Positions 53,854 through 62,323 of a stretch of 64,000 bases of DNA are shown piece after piece (within the stretch, counting starts at the first letter, position 1; each line of letters starts with the position of its first letter). A program made the position numbers and the translations under genes. This DNA is from Psychrobacter sp. 72-O-c (GTDB taxonomy: Bacteria; Pseudomonadota; Gammaproteobacteria; Pseudomonadales; Moraxellaceae), in assembly GCF_904846605.1 (NCBI RefSeq), contig NZ_CAJHBI010000015.1:1-64000 (forward strand), given 5' to 3'. The notes under the pieces were generated by a model. It did no database searches and was not told where the DNA came from. It saw only the letters and a program-made list of their open reading frames with translations.

Positions 53854-54079
53854 ACCACTACCTCATTATCGAGTGACTGCTGTACAAAATAGAGAAAATA
53901 TCGAAGGACACCCTTGTCGTCATGAATCAGACAGGATAATTTTATAACACCTATATGGTAGCACTGTTCGCACAAATCAATAAGCCATTTAGATATGAGA
54001 AAACTGATGGGTACTGGCATTAAAAAACATCCTGCTACCGCAAAGGATCAATACTATAGTGATTTTAAAGTAAAGCTAT

Positions 54080-54292
54080 CTACGACGTGTAGGATTTATT
54101 AGCGTTAGGATTGCGCTGAGCTTGCCGCACCTGCTGAATGATGAGCTGCTTTATCAATGCTTGTCTTTGCCGGCGGCTATAAATAACAAAAACCAGCATC
54201 ATACCAAACGTAATCGCCCAGCATGACCAGACGAAAACACCATGATCACCCATGGCAACAAACTCAGATACGCTATAAAAGTAAGGCTGCAT
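54080..54292 (-). CDS. ccmD: Heme exporter accessory protein CcmD
   Basis: A 70-aa protein with one membrane helix (about 20-40) preceded by the family phrase SVSEFVAMGDHGVFVWSCW and followed by a basic stretch SRRQRQALIKQL. CcmD is needed to release holo-CcmE from CcmABC. AGGAGAAG precedes the ATG. A 226-bp gap separates it from ccmE, unusually long for this operon. Confidence 0.9.
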   Translation of the reverse strand: MQPYFYSVSEFVAMGDHGVFVWSCWAITFGMMLVFVIYSRRQRQALIKQLIIQQVRQAQRNPNANKSYTS

Positions 54293-54327
54293 GGTCTTCT
54301 CCTCTCTAAATGGTATCTTCTTAGCCG

Positions 54328-55116
54328 TTATTTATGTTGTCCACGAATATATTCTTTCACCCAAGCTTTGCCTTGATCTCGGTACAAGATCAAAGTATTG
54401 GTACGATAAATCGCTAATGTCGCCACTAATAAGTAACTACCAATAATCATCATTAATAATGGCATCCACATATCAGCAGACATTTTGGGTGCTTCGGTCA
54501 AGCTAAAGGTCGCGCCTTGATGCAAGGTATTCCACCACTGCACAGAATATTTAATAATCGGCAGGTTTACTGCACCGATAATGGACAAAATAGCGGCAGC
54601 TTTTCCGCGATTGGCAGTATGTTCAAAGGCGGCAAACAGCGCCATCACTCCAGCATACAAAAACGCCAAAATCAGCATCGAGGTCAGTCGCGCATCCCAA
54701 ACCCAGTAAGTGCCCCACGTTGGTTTTGCCCAGATAGAGCCAGTCAACAGGCTAATCACACACAGCAAAAATCCAATAGGGGCAAGCGCTTGCGCCACAA
54801 GGTTGGCTGTCTTTATTTTCCATACCAGATAAATCACACCCAATATAGCAAGCGCAAAATAAATCGAAATGGCAAGACTGGCAGCCGGCACGTGGATAAA
54901 GATGATGCGATAGCTGTTGCCTTGTAGATAATCAGGCGGCGCAAAGGCCAAACCCCAGACACTACCAATCAGCAGGAAAATACCGGCTAATATCGCAAGC
55001 CACTTGACCCATGGCGCAAAGATACGGAAGAACTGCTTGGTACCCACCGTGGCTAAGAAGCCTTGCCAAATGCGCTGCCACAGGCTGGGAGATGAGACGT
55101 TATTCAGGTTGGGCAT
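54328..55116 (-). CDS. ccmC: Heme handling protein CcmC
   Basis: A 262-aa six-helix inner-membrane protein that loads heme onto CcmE. The tryptophan-rich motif WGTYWVWDARLTSMLILAFLY and flanking histidines (IFIHVPAAS, AFEHTANRG) match the heme-binding site. The start was taken at 55116; in-frame ATGs further upstream at 55140 and 55164 are possible but have no better ribosome site. It is followed by ccmD and preceded by ccmB after about 250 bp. Confidence 0.95.
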   Translation of the reverse strand: MPNLNNVSSPSLWQRIWQGFLATVGTKQFFRIFAPWVKWLAILAGIFLLIGSVWGLAFAPPDYLQGNSYRIIFIHVPAASLAISIYFALAILGVIYLVWKIKTANLVAQALAPIGFLLCVISLLTGSIWAKPTWGTYWVWDARLTSMLILAFLYAGVMALFAAFEHTANRGKAAAILSIIGAVNLPIIKYSVQWWNTLHQGATFSLTEAPKMSADMWMPLLMMIIGSYLLVATLAIYRTNTLILYRDQGKAWVKEYIRGQHK

Positions 55117-55372
55117 GGGAATAAACCTATTGCTCAGCATATTGATTATGGCTGATAGGCGCACGATTATATTATTTGCGAGCGCTACTATCTGCTAACC
55201 TGTTAGTGTTAAACACTGGACAGAATCTACAAGTGACTTTTCATTCAATTAATTGACTATTATAGCAAAATTGCAGCATCTCACCACGATGTTAATTCAA
55301 AAGGGCTACGCGGTACGGTTACACGAAACCTAAAAGCAAAATGCCGTTTGTTTAAATTTTTCATTCAAACTA

Positions 55373-56146
55373 TTAGTTGAGCCATGCCATTCTTAAGGTC
55401 AGTGAAATGACCCAAGGCATGACCAATACAGAGACAATACTACCCGCTAGCAGTAACGCTAAAATAGGCAGACCATTGAGACCTGAAGCAAACAAATCAA
55501 CGGCCCCGGTCGCAAAAATCAACACGGGCAATTGCATCGGTAGTGCAATCAAAGGCACGAGTACTGCACCATTTTTAAGCGATAGCGTCAAACTACTGGC
55601 GACTGCTGACAACATCAGCAGCATCGGACTACCAGTGACGATTGACGCCATTAATATGCCTGCCTCAAACCAGCTCAACTGGAATAACGGTACCGCAAGC
55701 AAACTAAGCACCGCCACAATACCACTGCTAAATACCCAGTGAATAATCAAACGAATAAGCACCCACAGCGGCAGCGAGACCCTTGCCACCACCAATTGCG
55801 CCAAGGTCCCATTATCAAGCGCAGGCTTAAACAAGCCATCCACACCCATTACCAACGACAATAAAGCAGCAATCCACACCGCTGACACCCCAAGCCGTTG
55901 TAGCAATTGAGGTTCACTACCAACGGCTAAGGGAAACAAGGTGATAATGACTAAAAACAGTACCAAGGGATATAGCCATTGTATCGCCCCCTGCTGCTTA
56001 ACCTGCCATTCGCGGCGCCATAATTGACTAAAGGTAATGCTGGGCATAGCAAGGTTCTCTGCAGAATACACGTTAGCAATGTTATTAGCACTCTTGTTAG
56101 CACTGGTAGAGTTACCACTTGCTGCTTGCACTCGGTTGTCGGTCAT
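55373..56146 (-). CDS. ccmB: Heme exporter permease CcmB
   Basis: A 257-aa permease with six hydrophobic helices. After a Ser/Asn/Ala-rich N-terminal extension of about 35 residues the typical start FSQLWRREWQVKQQGAIQWLYPLVLF appears. SVVMG-type helix VSAVWIAALLSLVMGVDGLF and GSPMLLMLSAVASSLTLSLKNGAVLVPLIALP match CcmB. It lies 10 bases after ccmA and together they form the ABC part of CcmABCD. Confidence 0.94.
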   Translation of the reverse strand: MTDNRVQAASGNSTSANKSANNIANVYSAENLAMPSITFSQLWRREWQVKQQGAIQWLYPLVLFLVIITLFPLAVGSEPQLLQRLGVSAVWIAALLSLVMGVDGLFKPALDNGTLAQLVVARVSLPLWVLIRLIIHWVFSSGIVAVLSLLAVPLFQLSWFEAGILMASIVTGSPMLLMLSAVASSLTLSLKNGAVLVPLIALPMQLPVLIFATGAVDLFASGLNGLPILALLLAGSIVSVLVMPWVISLTLRMAWLN

Positions 56147-56156
56147 TGTCTGCCCC

Positions 56157-56798
56157 CTATACCATATAATCTGATAAATCGAGCACTTGATTGGCGACGC
56201 CTACGGGCTGATGGCTGGTCATCACTATCGCCCCGCCCATGCCTACAAACTCACGCAATCGAGTCTCCATCCGCGCCATCATATCCACATCCAACGCCGT
56301 GAATGGTTCATCAAGTAACCACAATGGCGTCACCTGAGGGGTTAATAAATACAGGCGAGCAAGCGTAATTCGCCGCGTTTGTCCAGCAGATAGATGGCTT
56401 GAGCTAATAGTCTCAAAACCTTGTAGCCCTACCCATGCCAACGCTTCATCAATATCGGTACTACTTGGCGTAATGCCATACAAATTCAGTAAAAACGTTA
56501 GGTTTTGCGCCACGGTCAGACTCGGATGTATGCCCAATTGATGTGATACATATAACGGCTGTACGGGTACGCCAGCTGTCCCTTGGTAATGAATCTCGCC
56601 CGTTATTATTGGCAATAATCCAGCAAGCTGCATAAGTAACGTGGTCTTACCCGTACCATTAGCACCAATCAAATGGCAAATACTACCAGCAGATAAGCTC
56701 AGAGTCACCCTCTCACACAAAGGTATTTCGCCGCGCTGAACGGTCAGATCGTCAAGTTTAAGCATAGGTGTAGGTATAGATAAAGGTGGCGCAGTCAT
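56157..56798 (-). CDS. ccmA: Heme exporter ATP-binding protein CcmA
   Basis: A 213-aa ABC ATPase. Walker A is GANGTGKTT, signature LSAGQTRRITLARL, Walker B PLWLLDEPFTALD, and the switch His lies in TSHQPVG. CcmA drives release of heme-loaded CcmE. The ATG at 56798 follows AAGAGG; an overlapping TTG one codon upstream is less likely. It is the first gene of the ccmABCDE block and is divergent from a hypothetical gene. Confidence 0.95.
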   Translation of the reverse strand: MTAPPLSIPTPMLKLDDLTVQRGEIPLCERVTLSLSAGSICHLIGANGTGKTTLLMQLAGLLPIITGEIHYQGTAGVPVQPLYVSHQLGIHPSLTVAQNLTFLLNLYGITPSSTDIDEALAWVGLQGFETISSSHLSAGQTRRITLARLYLLTPQVTPLWLLDEPFTALDVDMMARMETRLREFVGMGGAIVMTSHQPVGVANQVLDLSDYMV

Positions 56799-56950
56799 CA
56801 AAACCTCTTATTATGATTTGAGCGGGCGATAAATATTCACCACAAACAGATATTGCGTTCATGGCATAATACGTTATGCTCACTACCACATCACAGTATA
56901 TCAAATTGTCGATTGTCATTATCTTAAAACAGAAGTAGACTTCAAAAAAT

Positions 56951-58033
56951 ATGCAGAATTCGAAAGACAGCCAAAACCTAGCACTTGATTCAGATACTAC
57001 TAATGCTGATGTGCCAAATTCTCCTTTGAACGCCGCGTTCACAACAGATGGCCTAGTCGATGCGCAAGTGGCATTCATCCAGCAATGGCTACGGCAAAAG
57101 GCGGAACCGCTTGCTAATGAGGCGTGGCAATGGTTAGGGGCGCAGCCGCTCAGTCAATACGTCAGCGTAGAGGACTTACAACGCTTAATCAATGACTGGT
57201 TACTTAGCCAACCGATGAGGGAGGTCATGCGCGCAGACATTCGCGCTATTCTGCATACGCTGATTTATCATCCGGCCAATGACACGGTACCCCTTTCTGA
57301 GCTCTTTGATGACGCTCAAGTTGAGACCCTTGCAACCTATATTGGCAGTCACGAGCAGCAGCGCAACATGCTGATCCATGCGCTCATTGGTAACGATACT
57401 TTCGCCAATCTGCTGACCCAAACACTGTACCACGCTATTAACGACTTTATGGAAAGTACGCTCGATAAAGCAGGTGGCGTGGGTAAATTAATGAAACTGG
57501 GGCGCAGCTCTTTTGAAAAAGCCACTAATAAAAACCTTGATGAAAAGCTGCAAACTTACTTACATCGCAATATCAAAGATCTGACCCAACGTGCAGAAAC
57601 CAACGCTAAGGCGCACTTGTCTAACGAAGAAGTCTCGCGTCTGTTAGTGACTGGCTGGGCAGGTATCAAAGATCAACCAATTAGCCATCTACAAATGTAC
57701 TTAAATGATGAGCCTGATGACAGCAGCATTGACCATATCGAAGCCAGTATGCAAAACAGCTACAACCGGTTACGACTTTCCCCTTACGTCCATAGTTTAG
57801 TCACAGCTGCAGTAGAGACTTGGTATGCCAATCATCAGTCTGATACGATTGCTACTGTGGCGGAAAGCTTAGCCATTGATGAACAGGCGATGAAAAAATT
57901 AAGCATTGCCCTACTTCCTATTGCTAGTGATGCTATCAATAGTCAGTGGTTAGCCGCTCATATTCGAGAGATGCTAGAAGCTTTTTATGACCAGAATAAT
58001 ATTAAAGACCGTTTGGCATTTAATAGCGTCTAA
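56951..58033 (+). CDS. Hypothetical helical protein, function unknown
   Basis: A 360-aa protein not assigned to a family. It has no signal peptide or membrane helix and appears almost wholly alpha-helical. Notable segments are VAFIQQWLRQKAEPLANEAW, LQRLINDWLLSQPMREVM, a possibly amphipathic GGVGKLMKLGRSSFEKATNK, and ISHLQMYLNDEPDD. Regularly spaced hydrophobic residues suggest a coiled or repeat-like helical fold. It is divergent from ccmA and followed by a YbjN-like gene after 132 bp, with which it may share function. Codon use looks ordinary for the window. Confidence 0.7.
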   Translation: MQNSKDSQNLALDSDTTNADVPNSPLNAAFTTDGLVDAQVAFIQQWLRQKAEPLANEAWQWLGAQPLSQYVSVEDLQRLINDWLLSQPMREVMRADIRAILHTLIYHPANDTVPLSELFDDAQVETLATYIGSHEQQRNMLIHALIGNDTFANLLTQTLYHAINDFMESTLDKAGGVGKLMKLGRSSFEKATNKNLDEKLQTYLHRNIKDLTQRAETNAKAHLSNEEVSRLLVTGWAGIKDQPISHLQMYLNDEPDDSSIDHIEASMQNSYNRLRLSPYVHSLVTAAVETWYANHQSDTIATVAESLAIDEQAMKKLSIALLPIASDAINSQWLAAHIREMLEAFYDQNNIKDRLAFNSV

Positions 58034-58165
58034 CTATGATAAACCAGCTATAATTTTCACTGGTCTTTGTTGTATCGGACGCATATTTAATTCATTATAG
58101 TGACAGGTTTATGTATTTATCCTTATTCTTTCAACCTTATCCCTTTATCAGTTAGCATAATATCT

Positions 58166-58921
58166 ATGAGTCACAATAATAAACGTAGTCTATGGCAAAA
58201 AATTAAGCAGCTGCTGAATAAATCAGCGCCAGATTCTACTGATGCCATAAAAACACCGCAAGCTGATCATGATATGAACAATTCTAATATTAAGAGTGCT
58301 GATACTGATACTACTGTTGATACTGATGAAAACAGCTCTCAGGATGACAATACTAAAACGTCTATTGTTAAAGCGAACCCTAACAATAATGGCGACACAT
58401 CCATTACCGATTATCTCAAACAGTATTTTCATGATAAGCAATGGCATTATACCTATTACCGCCCAATAACGAACGATAGCCAGCGATCACATCATTTATC
58501 CTTACGTATGAGGAATAAAAAACTGGACTGTGGCTACCTGTTTCGCATTCAAGAAGACAATAGCTTACTGGCGGTCTATGGTATTTTACCGTTTTTGATA
58601 CCAGAAAGTCATCAAAGCGCTGCGATGCTGCTCATCACCCAAATTAACTATGACATGCTTATTGGTAATTTGGAGATGGATGTCAACGATGGCGAAATAC
58701 GCTATAAAAACGCCATCGATGTTGAGGCATTCGGAATAGATGACGATATTATCGAACACTTACTGCAAAGTGTCGTTGCGATGACCACCGTTGCCTATGA
58801 GATATTTAGTGATCTAATAAAAACCCAAGATCCTGCCCAAGATATGCCGACCTTACTCGGCGAGCTACGTCAGCGATTCGATGACCGAACATTTTTTTTA
58901 CCGACCCAGCTCGTTCAATAA
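58166..58921 (+). CDS. YbjN-domain protein with low-complexity N-terminus
   Basis: A 251-aa predicted cytoplasmic protein. Residues 1-20 are basic (MSHNNKRSLWQKIKQLLNK), 20-75 acidic and Asp/Asn/Ser-rich. From about 80 a folded domain starts with ITDYLKQYFHDKQWHYTYY, then LAVYGILPFLIPESHQSAAMLLITQINYDMLIGNLEMDVNDGEIRY (quoted here only as its start and end regions) and a helical tail. The pattern of a strand-helix-strand unit with NxxxxxGNLEMD-type turn is that of YbjN/type III chaperone-like folds. Function is unknown; such proteins are regulatory or chaperone-like. Confidence 0.65.
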   Translation: MSHNNKRSLWQKIKQLLNKSAPDSTDAIKTPQADHDMNNSNIKSADTDTTVDTDENSSQDDNTKTSIVKANPNNNGDTSITDYLKQYFHDKQWHYTYYRPITNDSQRSHHLSLRMRNKKLDCGYLFRIQEDNSLLAVYGILPFLIPESHQSAAMLLITQINYDMLIGNLEMDVNDGEIRYKNAIDVEAFGIDDDIIEHLLQSVVAMTTVAYEIFSDLIKTQDPAQDMPTLLGELRQRFDDRTFFLPTQLVQ

Positions 58922-58975
58922 ATGCCATATCAAAAGATAAGCAAACCGTTCTCAAGACATTTACTCACACCCTCT

Positions 58976-59005
58976 TAGAAGCCGTTAAAATAGAAGCCGT
59001 TAAAA
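58976..59005. repeat. 15-bp perfect tandem duplication directly before a start codon
   Basis: tagaagccgttaaaa occurs twice in succession (58976-58990, 58991-59005), two bases ahead of the ATG at 59008. It occupies the place where a ribosome site would be. Confidence 0.92.
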
Positions 59006-59007
59006 CT

Positions 59008-59922
59008 ATGCTAAAAATTGCCTACTCTGAGATTTTTCGTTACTCAGTGCCCGAAAAACACCGCTTTCCCATGCAAAAGTACACCATGATTCCTGAAAGG
59101 CTATTGGCTGAAGGTATAATTAGCGAAGCCAATTTTTTTGCGCCATCACAACTAACCGAAGATGAGATTTTAACCACTCATACCGTGGACTATTGGCATA
59201 AGCTCAAGACTCAAACTTTAACGACAAGAGAAGCTCGACCGATTGGCTTTGAGATGACCCCAGCTTTGGTTGAGCGCGGTCGTCACATTGCTCATGCAAC
59301 ATACGAATGTGCTTTGTATGCACAGCAATATGGGGTGGCGATGAATGTTGCCGGAGGTACGCATCATTCTTTTGCCGATCATGGCGAAGGTTTTTGCGTG
59401 TTTAATGATGTCTGTATCGCCAGCAATCTATTATTAGCACGCGGACAGGCACAAAAAGTCTTAGTGGTTGATTTAGATGTGCATCAAGGTAATGGCAATG
59501 CCAGTATTATGGAGGATGAGCCACGGGTCTTTATATTTAGTATGCACGGCGCAAAGAACTACCCTTTTCGTAAGCAAGTATCTGATCTTGATATTGAGCT
59601 GGCTAATGATACGGGTGACGAAGAGTATTTACGAATTTTAGCAGAGACCTTACCGCGGTTAATAACTGAGGTTGCACCTGACATTATTTTCTATCAGTCC
59701 GCCGTGGACGTATTAGCGACTGATAAATTGGGCAAGCTAGCATTGACGCAAGAAGGCTGTAAGGCGCGTGATGAGTATGTATTACGGCAAGCAAAAGAGG
59801 CAAATATTCCAGTGGCCATTGTGATGGGTGGCGGCTATTCGGAGAATATCGAAGATGTGGTTGAGGCACACTGTAATACTTTTCGTCTTGCCCAGCAGAT
59901 ATTTTTTGCTAAATCTAATTGA
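59008..59922 (+). CDS. Histone deacetylase family (class II HDAC/AcuC-like) deacetylase
   Basis: A 304-aa zinc-dependent deacetylase-like enzyme. The active-site pair is THHSF (His119, His120), GFCVFNDVCIA follows, and the zinc-binding DLDVHQGNG (Asp155, Asp157, His159) is intact; the second zinc aspartate lies in YQSAVDVLATDKLG, and GGGYS closes the site. Bacterial members deacetylate acetylpolyamines, acetyl-lysines or small amides; which one applies here is open. The ribosome site is replaced by a 15-bp tandem duplication. The gene converges on the TauE/SafE permease gene with only 23 bases between. Confidence 0.92.
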   Translation: MLKIAYSEIFRYSVPEKHRFPMQKYTMIPERLLAEGIISEANFFAPSQLTEDEILTTHTVDYWHKLKTQTLTTREARPIGFEMTPALVERGRHIAHATYECALYAQQYGVAMNVAGGTHHSFADHGEGFCVFNDVCIASNLLLARGQAQKVLVVDLDVHQGNGNASIMEDEPRVFIFSMHGAKNYPFRKQVSDLDIELANDTGDEEYLRILAETLPRLITEVAPDIIFYQSAVDVLATDKLGKLALTQEGCKARDEYVLRQAKEANIPVAIVMGGGYSENIEDVVEAHCNTFRLAQQIFFAKSN

Positions 59923-59945
59923 TTAGCAGTTACAGATATTATTGT

Positions 59946-60725
59946 TTATAACGCTAATAACGCTGTAATTCCTTGCCAACCAACACGTATACCAAGTAGC
60001 GTCAAAATCAGTAGAATCAGCTGACGAAAGCGCGCTTGCGGTAAATAGCGACGTAGGCGGATACCAATAAATAAGGCAACAACAGACAGCCCACTTAATA
60101 ACGCAATCAACTGCCACTCACTACCACTCAGCGCCATGATAGGCTCGCGTAACACGATAATTTGTGCCACTTTTCCTAAGAAATAACACATATTACCGAC
60201 CTTAGCGATGGTATTTTTATCGTCACTGGCTGACAATAGATACATCATTAAAATCGTTGACATGGCATTGGTCGCACCGCCAATAACACCAGCGCTAAAC
60301 CCTACCATAATCAGTACAGGTTTGGTATTTTGTAGACGAAGTTGCTTACCCAGTAGCGCGCTTATGACATAAAATCCAATCACCACTGCCAGTACTAATA
60401 GAATATAAGCGCTATCTACCCACAGCAATAGCTTGGCACCCAAAATACTACCCAGCAGACTGGTCAAGGCCAATAACCAATAGCGTCGGCCATAATAACT
60501 GAAGTTCTGCCAAATACTACGCTCACCACCGTTCAACCAAGTCATGGCATTGAGTAATAATGAGGGGAAAATCACCAATACAATGGCGTGCGGTAGTGGA
60601 TATATACTTGCTAAAGCGGTAGTAGTAACTAAAGTTACCCCTAGCCCACTAATACCGTGCAATAGTGAGGCCAGCGCAAAGATTACTAGCAGTATCACTG
60701 TCTGAGTGGTGTCATTATCTGTCAT
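59946..60725 (-). CDS. TauE/SafE family sulfite/anion permease
   Basis: A 259-aa inner-membrane protein with about eight hydrophobic helices. LASLLHGISGLGVTLVTTTAL near the N-terminus and GFSAGVIGGATNAMSTILMMYLL in the middle carry the two GxxxG-rich repeats of the TauE/SafE (DUF81) family. Members export sulfite, sulfoacetate or related organic anions. The persulfide genes of the 5-10 kb region would produce sulfite, so a link is possible, but the genes are 50 kb apart and this is only conjecture. Confidence 0.88.
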   Translation of the reverse strand: MTDNDTTQTVILLVIFALASLLHGISGLGVTLVTTTALASIYPLPHAIVLVIFPSLLLNAMTWLNGGERSIWQNFSYYGRRYWLLALTSLLGSILGAKLLLWVDSAYILLVLAVVIGFYVISALLGKQLRLQNTKPVLIMVGFSAGVIGGATNAMSTILMMYLLSASDDKNTIAKVGNMCYFLGKVAQIIVLREPIMALSGSEWQLIALLSGLSVVALFIGIRLRRYLPQARFRQLILLILTLLGIRVGWQGITALLAL

Positions 60726-60811
60726 GACATTTGCAGCTTAACCCTTAGTATTTCATATTTGTTATGCATTGCTTGCTCTTACTGCTAGCATTATTGTCAC
60801 TATTAAATCTC

Positions 60812-62188
60812 TTAATGTTGCCATAACATCTCGCCAATAATCGCTGCTAACTGCTTTGCAATCTTATCTTTGCTGGTCTTCTCAAGCGTGACCGTATCCT
60901 GTTCATAATCCTTAGCGAAAAACACCTGCATGGCATTATCATCACTGGCAAAGCCAATATCAGCGCGTGAAACATCATTACAAGCAATCATATCTAAATC
61001 TTTTGCGACCAACTTACCGCGGGCATAATGCTCAACATCTTGCGTTTCTGCGGCAAAGCCAACAACGAACAATTCTGGATGCGCAAGAGAGACTGTTGCT
61101 AAGATATCAGGGTTTTTAACCAAATCAAGGCTCATAGTATCTTGGGTTTTTTTGATTTTTTGCGGTGCGGCCTGCTCAGTACGATAGTCAGCGACCGCAG
61201 CAGTGGCAATAAATATATCAGCTGGACGTGCGCTGCTATGGCTAGCATCTATATCCGAGTTATCATCTTCTGAATGATCGTGCGGCTCGCTATGATCATC
61301 ACTACAATCGCAGTCGCCATGTTCATGTTCGTGAGAAGAGAAGTGCTCATGCTCAACAGCAGGCATAGATTGCATAGCGACGTGCGTACCCGCCACACAT
61401 TGCTGGGCGGCGATTAGCATCTCTTTAGCAGACAATACATCGATACGAGTAACGTTCAGCGGGGTCGGCAATGCCACTTTTCCGCCAGCAATCAAGATCA
61501 CTTCTGCTCCTGCTTCAACGCAGGCACGCGCTAAAGCAAAGCCCATTTTTCCTGAAGAATGGTTGGATAAATAGCGTACTGGATCAATCGCTTCAATAGT
61601 CGGTCCTGCAGTGATAACCACTCGTTTTCCAGTCAATAGCTGCGGAATCGTTTGCTGAGCGCTGAATAAACTTACCTCAGCCAATAACTGCTCAGGCTCA
61701 GGAAGGCGCCCTGCTCCCACATCACCGCAAGCCTGTTCACCACTTGCCGGCATGATAATTTGATAATTCATATCTCGCAAGGTTTGCACATTGAGATTAA
61801 CTGCAGGATGCGCCCACATTTGCTGATTCATCGCTGGTGCAATGATCACCGGAGCTGTGGTTGCCAGACAAACCGTTGTTAATAGATCATCTGCCATCCC
61901 CATCGCCAGCCGTGCTAAAGTATTGGCTGATGCCGGCGCAATGACAACCAAGTTTGCCCACTTGGCAAGTTCAATGTGACCCATACCCGCCTCGGCATGT
62001 TCATCAAGTAAAGAGGTATGTACCTCATTACCTGTCAAGGCTTGCAGCGTTAACGGCGTGATGAATGCTTGTGCGCCTGTGGTCATAATGACCCGCACCT
62101 CAAACCCAGCCTTGATCAAAAGACGGGCAAAAATAGCAGATTTATAAGCGGCGATACCGCCAGTTATAGCAAGCACAACATTTGACAT
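60812..62188 (-). CDS. coaBC: Bifunctional CoaBC with His/Asp-rich insertion
   Basis: A 458-aa bifunctional enzyme for coenzyme A synthesis. The N-terminal flavin-dependent PPC decarboxylase half (1-185) has ITGGIAAYKS, ANLVVIAPASANTLA, MNQQMWAHP and PASGEQACGDVGAGRL. The C-terminal PPC synthetase half (from 188) has ITAGPTIEAIDPVRYLSNHSSGKMG, TAAVADYR, KIKKT and VGFAAET. Between AQQCV and ADIFI (about residues 266-321) is an extra segment with nine histidines between 280 and 317, two cysteines and many acidic residues, resembling a metal-binding tail. E. coli CoaBC (about 406 aa) lacks it. The gene is divergent from radC. Confidence 0.95.
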   Translation of the reverse strand: MSNVVLAITGGIAAYKSAIFARLLIKAGFEVRVIMTTGAQAFITPLTLQALTGNEVHTSLLDEHAEAGMGHIELAKWANLVVIAPASANTLARLAMGMADDLLTTVCLATTAPVIIAPAMNQQMWAHPAVNLNVQTLRDMNYQIIMPASGEQACGDVGAGRLPEPEQLLAEVSLFSAQQTIPQLLTGKRVVITAGPTIEAIDPVRYLSNHSSGKMGFALARACVEAGAEVILIAGGKVALPTPLNVTRIDVLSAKEMLIAAQQCVAGTHVAMQSMPAVEHEHFSSHEHEHGDCDCSDDHSEPHDHSEDDNSDIDASHSSARPADIFIATAAVADYRTEQAAPQKIKKTQDTMSLDLVKNPDILATVSLAHPELFVVGFAAETQDVEHYARGKLVAKDLDMIACNDVSRADIGFASDDNAMQVFFAKDYEQDTVTLEKTSKDKIAKQLAAIIGEMLWQH

Positions 62189-62323
62189 AAGCAGGACATC
62201 ATTAACAGAAGAAGTTGAAAGATAAAAATTGCGCTTATAGTAACAATTATGAGATAAGTTAGGTAAAGTTTTCCGTACTTATATAGGGTTGATCCGTAAC
62301 TGACCCATTATCAAGGAATAATA

